From positions 1 through 64,000 of the forward strand of contig DATAUE010000179.1 in the NCBI GenBank assembly GCA_036268425.1: 64,000 nt of DNA, given 5' to 3'. The translations under genes were made by a program, and so were the position numbers. Below are positions 53,194 to 60,608 of the stretch, one piece after another. Source of the DNA: DATARH01 sp036268425 (lineage in GTDB: Bacteria > Pseudomonadota > Alphaproteobacteria > ATCC43930 > CGMCC-115725). Every line of letters starts with the position of its first letter. Within the stretch, counting starts at the first letter, position 1. The notes below the pieces were generated by a model. The model worked only from the letters and a program-made list of their open reading frames with translations. It had not been told where the DNA came from and searched no databases.

Positions 53194-53669
53194 TGGCGGG
53201 TTTGGATGAGGAGCTGATATCGCTCCGCTATTACGCGCAACAACAATGCTCGCGCCAATGGGTACATTTCCTCGCCGGCATGTTCGCCGAGTTTGAGGAC
53301 CGGGTCGATCCGATGGAGGCGGACCAGTTTCTTGAAACGCTTGGTGCGCGGATGGCGCGGTCGTTGCCGTTGCGCCGTTGCGAGAGCCTTGAGGAATTGG
53401 AAGACGACATCAACGCGGTGCTCGAAGGAATTGATTGGGGCTGGGCGCGGGTTTCGGAGAACGGACGATTTGTTGAGATCACCCACGGCTCCTATCCGAT
53501 CATTCCGCAGGATGATTCACGGCGTAGCTGGATGGTCCCGGTGCTTGAAGGCGCCTACACGGAATGGTTTGGCGCACAGGGAGCTGATCCGGGGTTCTCG
53601 GCGCGGCTGGTCGGGCATCGCCGGGTGCCGGGTGCACCGTTTGTCTTCCATTACGGACGGCACGGCTGA
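53193..53669 (+). CDS. bcsD: Cellulose synthase periplasmic scaffold subunit BcsD
   Basis: The 158-residue protein matches BcsD by the pattern DDINAVLEGIDWGWARVSENG, SWMVPVLEGAYTEWFGAQGA and a charged C-terminus. BcsD forms ring-like octamers that align glucan chains for crystalline ribbon formation; presence of BcsD together with BcsP defines a class I system. It starts inside the bcsC stop codon (TAATG) with ggggaggctc before it, so the two are translationally coupled. No signal peptide is obvious; periplasmic location in other species is established, but how it is reached is not visible here. BcsZ follows 25 bases later. Confidence 0.9.
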   Translation: MAGLDEELISLRYYAQQQCSRQWVHFLAGMFAEFEDRVDPMEADQFLETLGARMARSLPLRRCESLEELEDDINAVLEGIDWGWARVSENGRFVEITHGSYPIIPQDDSRRSWMVPVLEGAYTEWFGAQGADPGFSARLVGHRRVPGAPFVFHYGRHG

Positions 53670-53694
53670 CGGCGCGCCCCAGCGTGCGTTGCCG

Positions 53695-54738
53695 ATGAGA
53701 AAGTCTTTGGTTCGGGCTGTCGCGTTTGCCGTCCTCTGGGTAATTGCGGCCGTCATCGGTGCCGCAACAGCCCGCGCTGACGCCGTACAGGATGGTTGGA
53801 ATACGTTTCGCGATCGTTTTGTGACCGCGGATGGCCGCGTGCTCGACACCGGCAACAAGGAAGTCAGCCACACCGAAGGCCAGGGCTGGGCGATGCTGTT
53901 CGCCGAAGCCGCCAACGACCGCGGTACCTTTGCAAAAATCTGGGACTGGACGCACAACAAGTTACAGCGTCACGACAACGCGTTGTTTTCATGGCGTTGG
54001 GATCCGGATGGCAAAACGCCGGTAGCCGATCCGAATGACGCGTCGGATGGCGATATTCTGATCGCCTGGGCCTTGGCGCGTGCGGCGCATCATTGGAAAG
54101 ACCCCGAATACGGCCGCGCGGCGCATCGTATCGTCGGCGATATCCGGCGGCGCCTGCTGGTTACCGCGCCGGGGGGGCTGGTTCTGCTGCCGGGGGCTGA
54201 TGGTTTCAAGGGCGACGGCGTTACCGTCATCAACCCATCCTATTACATTTTCCCGGCGCTCAAGGAATTTGCGCGGGTTCTGCCGTCACCGGAATGGCAG
54301 CGGCTGCGGCGCGACGGGTTGAATCTGCTGGCCGATGCGCGTTTTGGGCGATGGGGGCTGACCCCGGATTGGATCGAGATCGCCAAATCGGGCGATCTGT
54401 CGCCGGCCGCAAAATTTCCGCCGCGCTTTGGGTTTGAGGCCATCCGCGTGCCGCTTTACCTGATCTGGGCAGGTGAGGCGACGCCGGAGCGGCTCGCCTC
54501 GTATCTGGATTTCTGGAATGATTTTGGCGGCAAACCCGCTCCCGCCTGGGTGAATGTCGACGATAACAGCCTGGCGCCGTACGCCGGTTCGAGTGGTTTT
54601 CAAGCGGTTGTGCAACTGACCCGGGGTTTTGGTCAAACTGACCAGCCGGCGCTGCCGACGATCAACGACAAGGACGATTATTACGCTGCGAGCCTGACGT
54701 TGCTCGCGGCGGTTGCGCAGCGCGAAACCGCACGATAG
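53695..54738 (+). CDS. bcsZ: Periplasmic endo-beta-1,4-glucanase BcsZ (GH8)
   Basis: The 347-residue protein has a signal peptide (VRAVAFAVLWVIAAVIGAAT, cleavage near ARADA) and a GH8 (alpha/alpha)6 barrel. The general acid is Glu61 in SHTEGQGWAM. Residues 116-134 read ASDGDILIAWALARAAHHW and match the GH8 signature including Asp118 and Asp120. It trims or releases glucan chains during synthesis and is required for normal fibril output in other species. It is the last gene of the operon and ends two bases before a strong hairpin. The start has no strong ribosome-binding site, suggesting coupling to bcsD. Confidence 0.95.
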   Translation: MRKSLVRAVAFAVLWVIAAVIGAATARADAVQDGWNTFRDRFVTADGRVLDTGNKEVSHTEGQGWAMLFAEAANDRGTFAKIWDWTHNKLQRHDNALFSWRWDPDGKTPVADPNDASDGDILIAWALARAAHHWKDPEYGRAAHRIVGDIRRRLLVTAPGGLVLLPGADGFKGDGVTVINPSYYIFPALKEFARVLPSPEWQRLRRDGLNLLADARFGRWGLTPDWIEIAKSGDLSPAAKFPPRFGFEAIRVPLYLIWAGEATPERLASYLDFWNDFGGKPAPAWVNVDDNSLAPYAGSSGFQAVVQLTRGFGQTDQPALPTINDKDDYYAASLTLLAAVAQRETAR

Positions 54739-54762
54739 ATCGGAGCGGGAGCCCGCTCCGAT
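54739..54762 (+). terminator. Hairpin at the end of the cellulose operon
   Basis: atcggagcggg (54739-54749) and cccgctccgat (54752-54762) form a perfect 11-bp stem around two bases, directly after the bcsZ stop. There is no T-run, so it may stabilise the mRNA end or terminate with Rho. The convergent peptidoglycan-binding gene stops 31 bases further on. Confidence 0.6.
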
Positions 54763-54793
54763 CCACAGATATATCTTCGGCGCCAGCCGCGAA

Positions 54794-55312
54794 CTAGCGG
54801 TGCATCCCGCCGGTTGTGCTGCCAGCCGCCCCGGGAGTGGTTGTCGTATCCTGGCCGCTGCTCGAAGGCATCGTGGTGCCAGGCATACTCGACCCCGAAC
54901 CGGTGCCCGTAGCCCCGGTGCCAGGGCTTTGCATCAGCCGGGCGAATGTCTGCTCGTCAAGCTGTTCGGTGTGGGAAAGGCCATTCTGCGCCTGAAAGCG
55001 CGCGAGTGCCGCTTTGGTATCCGGGCCCATGACGCCGTCGACGGGTCCCTGATAAAGACCGGCGGCGTGCAATCGCTGCTGCGCCTGCTGCACGCGATTG
55101 TCGCTGCTGTTTTGTTCCTGTCCGGCAGCCGCTTGCGATTGCGACATCGTGCCCGTCGGACCAGGGGTTTGCGGCCCGCTGCTGGGCGCCATCGTGCCCG
55201 TTCCGGTATGATTCATGCCGGTATTCGGAGCTGCAGCGGTTTGCGCCATAGCCCCTGCAGCAATACCTGTCGCGAGCGTAAGTGCGAGCGATGCAGTAGG
55301 GATAAATTTCAT
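54794..55312 (-). CDS. Secreted peptidoglycan-binding domain protein
   Basis: The 172-residue protein has a signal peptide (FIPTASLALTLATGIAAGA, cleavage near AMA). A Thr/Gly/Ser/Pro-rich spacer follows, then one peptidoglycan-binding type 1 domain (RVQQAQQRLHAAGLYQGPVD, GVMGPDTKAALARFQAQNGL) and another Gly/Thr/Ser-rich tail. It lacks a catalytic domain, so it probably tethers to cell wall. The ATG is preceded by gcggaggtttccg. It is convergent with the cellulose operon; no functional link is implied. Confidence 0.88.
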   Translation of the reverse strand: MKFIPTASLALTLATGIAAGAMAQTAAAPNTGMNHTGTGTMAPSSGPQTPGPTGTMSQSQAAAGQEQNSSDNRVQQAQQRLHAAGLYQGPVDGVMGPDTKAALARFQAQNGLSHTEQLDEQTFARLMQSPGTGATGTGSGSSMPGTTMPSSSGQDTTTTPGAAGSTTGGMHR

Positions 55313-55440
55313 CGGAAACCTCCGCTGATGAAGACACGGAAGAACGTGTCTCTATTGGCAACGGACTTTGACTGTATACGTTCCCAATGTATCTACTGGT
55401 TGAATTACTACCAATACATAAGCCGATAGCTTGGCATGAC

Positions 55441-56622
55441 TTATTGCGGGCCACCACGCATCGAGGCGGGCTGCCCCGGAAGCTGCGCGCGGCCGACATC
55501 CGTCAGATGCGTGCCGTTGACCTTCAGGATCGACAGATCCTTGTCGATGAAATTGCCGACATAGAGATAGCTGCCGTCGGCGCTGAACACCGCGCCTTCG
55601 GGCAAGGCGCCGACCGTGATGTCGCCGGCGTTGGTAACCTTTTTGCCGTCAATTTTGAGCACCGTCACGGCGCCGCCCGGGTGATAGAACCAACTGGTCT
55701 TCGGCTGGTTTGAACCGCGCGCCTCGACCGTGACGGCAAGATTGCCTTTCGGGCTGAACGCAAGGCCCTCTGGCGAGTCGCCGACGGCGATGTGGTTAAT
55801 GACGCGGATCGGGTTGGCTTCGAGGTCGATGACGCTGACAGTGTCGGCATTGCCGTCGGAACTGCCGCCATTCCCGGTATCGGCGGTCAAGGCGAGTTTG
55901 CCGTTCGGGCTGATGACGACGTTGTACGGAAAGATTCCGGCCGGCAGGTCGCGCTTGTCGTAGGTGACCTTGTCGCCGTCAATCGCCAGGATCGCGACCT
56001 TGTTGGCGCCCGGCTTGGTCACCAGCGCGCGCTTTCCGTCCGGGGTGATCGCGACCGACGCCGGGGCGTCTTGCGCGGTGCCGACCGTGACGGTGTCGGT
56101 CACCTTGACGTCCTTGCCGTTGATCGACAGGACCGACACAGTGCCGTCATCACGGTTGCACAGCAGGCCGAGCTTGCCGTTCGGCGAAATCGCCATGCCG
56201 GAAGGGCGCTTGCCGGTCGTGACGGTGCTGACGACGACCGGCGGATTTGCCGTCAGATCGACGACGAACAATTTGTCGTCGGAAATCAGCTTGTAGTCTG
56301 GGCCGTCACTTGACGGCTTGACCGAGTTGGCAACCAGCGCGACATCGCGCGACGGCGTTACCGCGAGATTGGTCGGCGGACCGACGATCGTATTGATCAG
56401 CGGGATCGTCGCGACCATGCGCAATGCCGATGGTTTCGACATGTCGACGACCGCCAGCGTGTCCTTGCCCGGCGGGTTCAGAAAGGGCTTGCCGTCCTTG
56501 TCCCAGGCGGGTTTTTCGTCGATGCCGACGATCATTGTCTGCGCCGCCGCCGTACCGGCAGCAAGTGTCAGCAACACAGTGGCCGCCGCGCTCGCGCGGC
56601 AGCCGAGCCGCCATCCCAGCAT
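55441..56622 (-). CDS. Secreted YncE-type beta-propeller protein
   Basis: The 393-residue protein has a signal peptide (CRASAAATVLLTLAAGTAAA, cleavage near AQT) and a repeated blade pattern: TPSRDVALVANSV, SPNGKLGLLCNRDDGTVSVL, TPDGKRALVTKPGANKVAIL, SPNGKLALTADTGNG and SADGSYLYVGNFIDKDLSIL. It is a seven-blade lactonase/YncE-like propeller exported to the periplasm. Members bind DNA or ligands or are lactonases, but nothing here identifies the role. It is followed by about 130 bases before the peptidoglycan-binding protein. Confidence 0.88.
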   Translation of the reverse strand: MLGWRLGCRASAAATVLLTLAAGTAAAQTMIVGIDEKPAWDKDGKPFLNPPGKDTLAVVDMSKPSALRMVATIPLINTIVGPPTNLAVTPSRDVALVANSVKPSSDGPDYKLISDDKLFVVDLTANPPVVVSTVTTGKRPSGMAISPNGKLGLLCNRDDGTVSVLSINGKDVKVTDTVTVGTAQDAPASVAITPDGKRALVTKPGANKVAILAIDGDKVTYDKRDLPAGIFPYNVVISPNGKLALTADTGNGGSSDGNADTVSVIDLEANPIRVINHIAVGDSPEGLAFSPKGNLAVTVEARGSNQPKTSWFYHPGGAVTVLKIDGKKVTNAGDITVGALPEGAVFSADGSYLYVGNFIDKDLSILKVNGTHLTDVGRAQLPGQPASMRGGPQ

Positions 56623-56713
56623 GTCTCGCTCCCCGTTTTATTGGCGCCGTTTTCGGCGCCTTTCGCCATGCTGCCGCGAGAACACGCTCGCGGCAAGCCT
56701 TACCGGCCGAACG

Positions 56714-58633
56714 TCAGAAGCGGTCGCAGGCTGCGGCGGCTGCGATAAACCGGTCGGCATCAGCCTGCAGCAGCAGCCGTTGCGCCACCAGTTCCGCCGC
56801 GGCTGTTTTGACCGCGGCGACATAGCCATCGCGGTTGCCATAACGTTCGGCCAGTGACGGACGCGGGTCGCCGGCCGCGTCGCGCTCGGCCTTGGTGGCG
56901 GCGAACGGGATGCACGAGCCGTCCCGGTCTGCCAGCTCGTCGGGTTGTGAGCGATAGACATTCCAGCCGGTATAGGTGGCGAGCGGCACAGCAATCGATG
57001 GCGTGCGGATACCCGCGGTTTCGTTGCCGTCGCCGTCGACGGCCGAAACAAAGGTTTCGTAGAGCCGGGTCGGGCCGGCTTCCGGCGGGTCGATCCAATC
57101 GACCGGCGCGGTGATGCCGTTGGCGCCCGGCGCGTGTGCAAAGCCGGGTACGCGCGGCATGCGGATGGCCTCGGCGTTGACGGCGTCGCCGGCAGCGATC
57201 GACGGCACCCGGCTCGCCGGCGGTTCGGTGCCGTGCGTCACCCATTCTTCGAGCGCCAGGAACAGGGCGCGGATCGCCGGGGTGGCGCTGTGCGGGTTGC
57301 GGCCGTTGACGCAGGGGCCGGGGCGCGGATCGACACCGGGCCGCCCGCCATGCTGCGTGCCGGCAATCAGATAGGCGCGAGCGTTCGCCGGCAGTGCGAG
57401 GTCGCGCTTGGTCGCCGGATCGATATGCACCAGCGAGGCGCCTTTCTGCCAGTATTCGGTGGCGCTGTTGGTTTCGATGATCTTCGGGTCGGTCGCGGCG
57501 CCGCTCGACAGCCCGGCGGTCTTGCTGCTGAAGGCGTCGGTCGCGCTGGCCTGGCTGAACGGAAACCAGTTTTCCGGGTAAAGCCGGTCTTCGTGCTGCG
57601 TCGCGGTGCGGCCGGGCATGCCAAAGCTGTGATTGGCAAACACCTTCCCGGCGCCGGCAACATGGCTGAATACGCCGTCGAACACGCTGGCGCCGGTTTC
57701 GTCGGCATTCATGCCGAGTTCGAGGAAATGCCGCAGAAACCGGCCGCTCTGAGACACGCCAAAGGCCAGCGCATGGCGAATTTCGCTCATTCCCGAGACC
57801 AGAGGGTTGGGGATGCCGCCGCGGTTGGCGCTGCGATAACGCAGGAACGACACAAGGTCGCGCACGCTGGCATAGCCGATGCCGAGCACCTTGGCGCCGG
57901 TCGCCTCATACCACAGTTCGTAGATCTTGATCGGCTCGAACTTGCGGCCTTCGGGCAAGAGGCGGATCGAGCGGTCGTCGACGAATTCCCACTCGCCGCG
58001 GGCGATGTCAGTGCGGCGGTCGCTTTCGCGATCGCGCACGGTCAGGCGGGCGCGCGGCTGGTCGGTCGAGGCGGCGGCGTAGGATAAGCGCCGCACGCTG
58101 CCGTCGCCGGGGGCGCGGGTGCCGAAATGAAATTCGTCACGGATGCGCCGCACCATCGGCTTGCCGTGTTCGAGCGCGGCCGGAAATTCGGCGCTGAGAT
58201 TGCCGTTGACGCGCGGCGCGCCGGGGTCCCATCCCGACCATACCAGCGAGTAGCCTCGCCCGAGCGAAAAGCCGATCCCGGCATCCTCGACCGTCTTCGG
58301 GTCGTTGGTGCGTGCCGCGTCATTGCCCGGCATGTCGTCGAACAGTGTGAAAATGCGTTTCGCGCCGCGATTGGGCACGTCGTAGACCAGGATGCCGCTG
58401 CCGCGCTCGGGGTTTTTCGGGCGCAGGATGTCGAAATCGGTGGCGTATTCGACAAGGCCTCGCGCGTTGCGCGGCGCCTTGTCGAGATCGACGATGCCTT
58501 GGTTGGCAGGTGCGTTGGGATCGAGGGTGCCACGCGCCACACCCTTGATGCGCACATAGGCGCCGGCCGCGCCAAACTCGTGGCCGTCGGCAAAATCTGC
58601 GATGTCGGTAACGCTGATATCGGTGATGGCCAT
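56714..58633 (-). CDS. Large alpha/beta hydrolase-domain protein
   Basis: The protein of 639 residues belongs to the family of large alpha/beta-hydrolase-domain proteins. It has an N-terminal beta-rich half (FGAAGAYVRIKGVARGTLDP, ILVYDVPNRGAKRIF) and a hydrolase core with FGVSQSGRFLRHFLELG as the nucleophile elbow (Ser in SQSGR). Conserved segments such as YLIAGTQHGGRPGVDPRPGP then follow, where the His may complete the triad. It is probably an esterase, lactonase or amidase; the substrate is unknown and no signal peptide is evident. The start at 58633 follows ccggagaaccgacg; the frame is open 26 codons further upstream. Confidence 0.85.
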   Translation of the reverse strand: MAITDISVTDIADFADGHEFGAAGAYVRIKGVARGTLDPNAPANQGIVDLDKAPRNARGLVEYATDFDILRPKNPERGSGILVYDVPNRGAKRIFTLFDDMPGNDAARTNDPKTVEDAGIGFSLGRGYSLVWSGWDPGAPRVNGNLSAEFPAALEHGKPMVRRIRDEFHFGTRAPGDGSVRRLSYAAASTDQPRARLTVRDRESDRRTDIARGEWEFVDDRSIRLLPEGRKFEPIKIYELWYEATGAKVLGIGYASVRDLVSFLRYRSANRGGIPNPLVSGMSEIRHALAFGVSQSGRFLRHFLELGMNADETGASVFDGVFSHVAGAGKVFANHSFGMPGRTATQHEDRLYPENWFPFSQASATDAFSSKTAGLSSGAATDPKIIETNSATEYWQKGASLVHIDPATKRDLALPANARAYLIAGTQHGGRPGVDPRPGPCVNGRNPHSATPAIRALFLALEEWVTHGTEPPASRVPSIAAGDAVNAEAIRMPRVPGFAHAPGANGITAPVDWIDPPEAGPTRLYETFVSAVDGDGNETAGIRTPSIAVPLATYTGWNVYRSQPDELADRDGSCIPFAATKAERDAAGDPRPSLAERYGNRDGYVAAVKTAAAELVAQRLLLQADADRFIAAAAACDRF

Positions 58634-58650
58634 CGTCGGTTCTCCGGAGA

Positions 58651-59289
58651 TCAGGGAGGCGAGGCTGAAGCCGGCGTGGTGGGCGCCGGCTGGCCGAAGC
58701 GGTGTTCGCATTCTAACAGAAAGACGAGTTCGTCAGGGGTCGACGTGCGGCCGAGAATCGCATTCCGGTGCGGGAAGCGGCCGAAGCGCTCGATGATTTC
58801 GAGATGCAGGCGTGTCATGTGTCCGTCGCCGGGCCGACCCTGTACCGGCGGGATCGCCAGCATCAGGTCGAGGCCGCGCTGCTGGTCGGCCAGCACCTCG
58901 CTGTGTTCGAGCGGCAGGTAGAAGAAAAGGCGCCAGGCATCCGGCACCTCCCGGTCGCAACCGCGCGCCAGGGCGCGGTTGGTTGTCGCAAGCGCCAGCG
59001 AGTCGCTGATATAGGCGCGCGGCGTACTGCGGAAGATGTTACGCGGCACCTGATCGAGCAGCATGACCAGAGCCAGCGCGCCAAGCGGCGCGGCCTCCCA
59101 GGCGCTATAGGCCCCGGCCATCGCCAATTCGTGGTCGCCCGCGAAATTCGCACGCACCGCCTCGTCGAATTCCGGCGTGCTGCGAAACCAGATTTGTCTG
59201 TGGTGCAGCCGCTCGGGATCCTTGGGCAGCCCGAACCAGAAATCGAACAGTGCCGCGGCGCGCTCGGGCAACGCAATGTTCGTGCTCAA
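58651..59289 (-). CDS. DUF924 family protein
   Basis: The 212-residue all-helical protein has LFDFWFGLPKDPERLHHRQIWF in part, the diagnostic LVMLLDQVPRNIFRSTPRAY, LFFYLPLEHSEVLADQQRGL and EIIERFGRFPHRNAILGR. The function is unknown. The proposed start is TTG 59289, which overlaps the FAH gene stop by four bases (TTGA), so it is co-translated with the sugar-acid genes. An in-frame start further upstream would read through the FAH gene and is unconserved. Why a DUF924 gene is coupled to this operon is unclear. Confidence 0.9.
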   Translation of the reverse strand: MSTNIALPERAAALFDFWFGLPKDPERLHHRQIWFRSTPEFDEAVRANFAGDHELAMAGAYSAWEAAPLGALALVMLLDQVPRNIFRSTPRAYISDSLALATTNRALARGCDREVPDAWRLFFYLPLEHSEVLADQQRGLDLMLAIPPVQGRPGDGHMTRLHLEIIERFGRFPHRNAILGRTSTPDELVFLLECEHRFGQPAPTTPASASPP

Positions 59290-60461
59290 AGCAATCCTCT
59301 TCCGGCAAGGTTGCGCATCAGCGCCAGGGTGCCGAACTCCCACGGCGCGATCCGGTCGCTATGGCCCACGCGGTTGACCAGCGCGCCAAGTTTGGGCGAG
59401 GCGATCGTCACGATGTCGCCGAGCTTGTGCGTGAAGCCTTCGCCGGGATGGTCGCGGTCTTCGATCGGCGCAAACATGGTGCCGAGAAACAAGACGAACC
59501 CGTCGGGGTACTGGTGGTTGCCGCCAATACCTTGCGCGACGATGTCGGACGGGTCGCGGCTGATCATCGCGAGAGAAGAGCTGCCGTTCAGCACATAGCC
59601 TTCGGGGCCGCGCACTTCGAGCGACACTTCGGCGCGGCGCACATCGTCGAGCGCGAAGGTGGCGTCGAACAGGCGCAAAAACGGGCCGATCGCGCTGGAG
59701 CCGTTATTGTCCTTGGCCTTGCCGAGGAGCAGCGCGCTGCGCCCCTCGAAATCGCGCAGGTTGACGTCGTTGCCGAGCGTTGCGCCGACGATCCGGCCGG
59801 CGGCGTTGACCGCCAGCACGATCTCGGGTTCGGGGTTGTTCCACACCGAGCCGGGATGGATGCCGATATCGGCGCCGGTGCCGACCGAGGCCATCGGCTG
59901 GCATTTGGTGAAGATCTCGACATCGGGGCCGATGCCGACTTCGAGGTATTGCGACCACATGCCGCGCTGCTGCAACACCGATTTGAGCCGGGCCGCTGCC
60001 TGCGAGCCGGGCTTTACCGCAGCGAGGTCGCCGCCGATCGCGGCGCCGAGGCTGTCGCGCACCGCCACCGCCCGCGCCGGGTCGCCGCGCGCCTGCTCCT
60101 CGACCACCCGCTCCAGCAGGCTGCGGACAAATGTGACGCCGGCCGCCTTGACCGCCTGCAGATCGATCGGCGCGAGGAACCACGGCTTTGCGGCGTCGCG
60201 GGCGTCGGGCGGCGTGTTGCTGAGGATGGTAGCGACGTCGCCGATGCGTCGGTCGCGCGGGGCGGCGGCGATGATAGCGAGCGGATCCGCTTCGTTCAAC
60301 AGCGCCGCGCAGGTGAAGGCGTCGCGGCTGATGTCGAACATCCCGTCGTCATGCACTACGACCACCGCCGGCCCTGCGCCAGGCAGCCACACGCGCCCAA
60401 TCAGCGTGCCAGCACAGCCGTCTTCCGGCAGACTTTCTTTTGCTTGGAGTTGCAAGATCAT
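59286..60461 (-). CDS. Fumarylacetoacetate hydrolase-family enzyme (2-keto-3-deoxy-sugar-acid dehydratase-like)
   Basis: The 391-residue protein has the C-terminal FAH fold. The metal ligands are expected in the segments VEIFTKCQPMASVGTGADIG, WNNPEPEIVLAVNAAGRIVG and NDVNLRDFEGRS, with a Lys in GKAKDNNGSSAIGPF. The N-terminal part SLPEDGCAGTLIGRVWLPG resembles 2-keto-3-deoxy-xylonate/arabinonate dehydratases (XylX, KdaD). With the IlvD/Edd dehydratase 148 bases upstream, it would give two successive dehydrations of a pentonate to a 2-oxoglutarate semialdehyde, the Weimberg-type route. The ATG at 60461 is preferred. It overlaps the DUF924 gene. Confidence 0.85.
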   Translation of the reverse strand: MILQLQAKESLPEDGCAGTLIGRVWLPGAGPAVVVVHDDGMFDISRDAFTCAALLNEADPLAIIAAAPRDRRIGDVATILSNTPPDARDAAKPWFLAPIDLQAVKAAGVTFVRSLLERVVEEQARGDPARAVAVRDSLGAAIGGDLAAVKPGSQAAARLKSVLQQRGMWSQYLEVGIGPDVEIFTKCQPMASVGTGADIGIHPGSVWNNPEPEIVLAVNAAGRIVGATLGNDVNLRDFEGRSALLLGKAKDNNGSSAIGPFLRLFDATFALDDVRRAEVSLEVRGPEGYVLNGSSSLAMISRDPSDIVAQGIGGNHQYPDGFVLFLGTMFAPIEDRDHPGEGFTHKLGDIVTIASPKLGALVNRVGHSDRIAPWEFGTLALMRNLAGRGLL

Positions 60462-60494
60462 CGCTGTTTCCGAGGCAGAACGCGCTGGCTGGTC

Positions 60495-60577
60495 GAGATT
60501 GCCGCGTCGCTGCGCTCCTCGCAATGACGCCCTCTGCTAAAAGCAGGCTGTCATTGCGAGCGAAGCGAAGCAATCTC
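60495..60577. repeat. Inverted-repeat element (gtcattgcgagcgaagcgaa type)
   Basis: Left arm 60495-60528 (gagattgccgcgtcgctgcg through gcaatgac) and right arm 60550-60577 (gtcattgcgagcgaagcgaa through gcaatctc) are imperfect inverted copies around a 21-base spacer. The right arm is of a type found dispersed in many proteobacterial genomes. It sits in the spacer between the FAH and IlvD/Edd genes and may form a stem in the transcript. Confidence 0.8.
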
Positions 60578-60608
60578 ATTCAAGAAAGGGTTCGTCCTGC
60601 CAGCCCTG

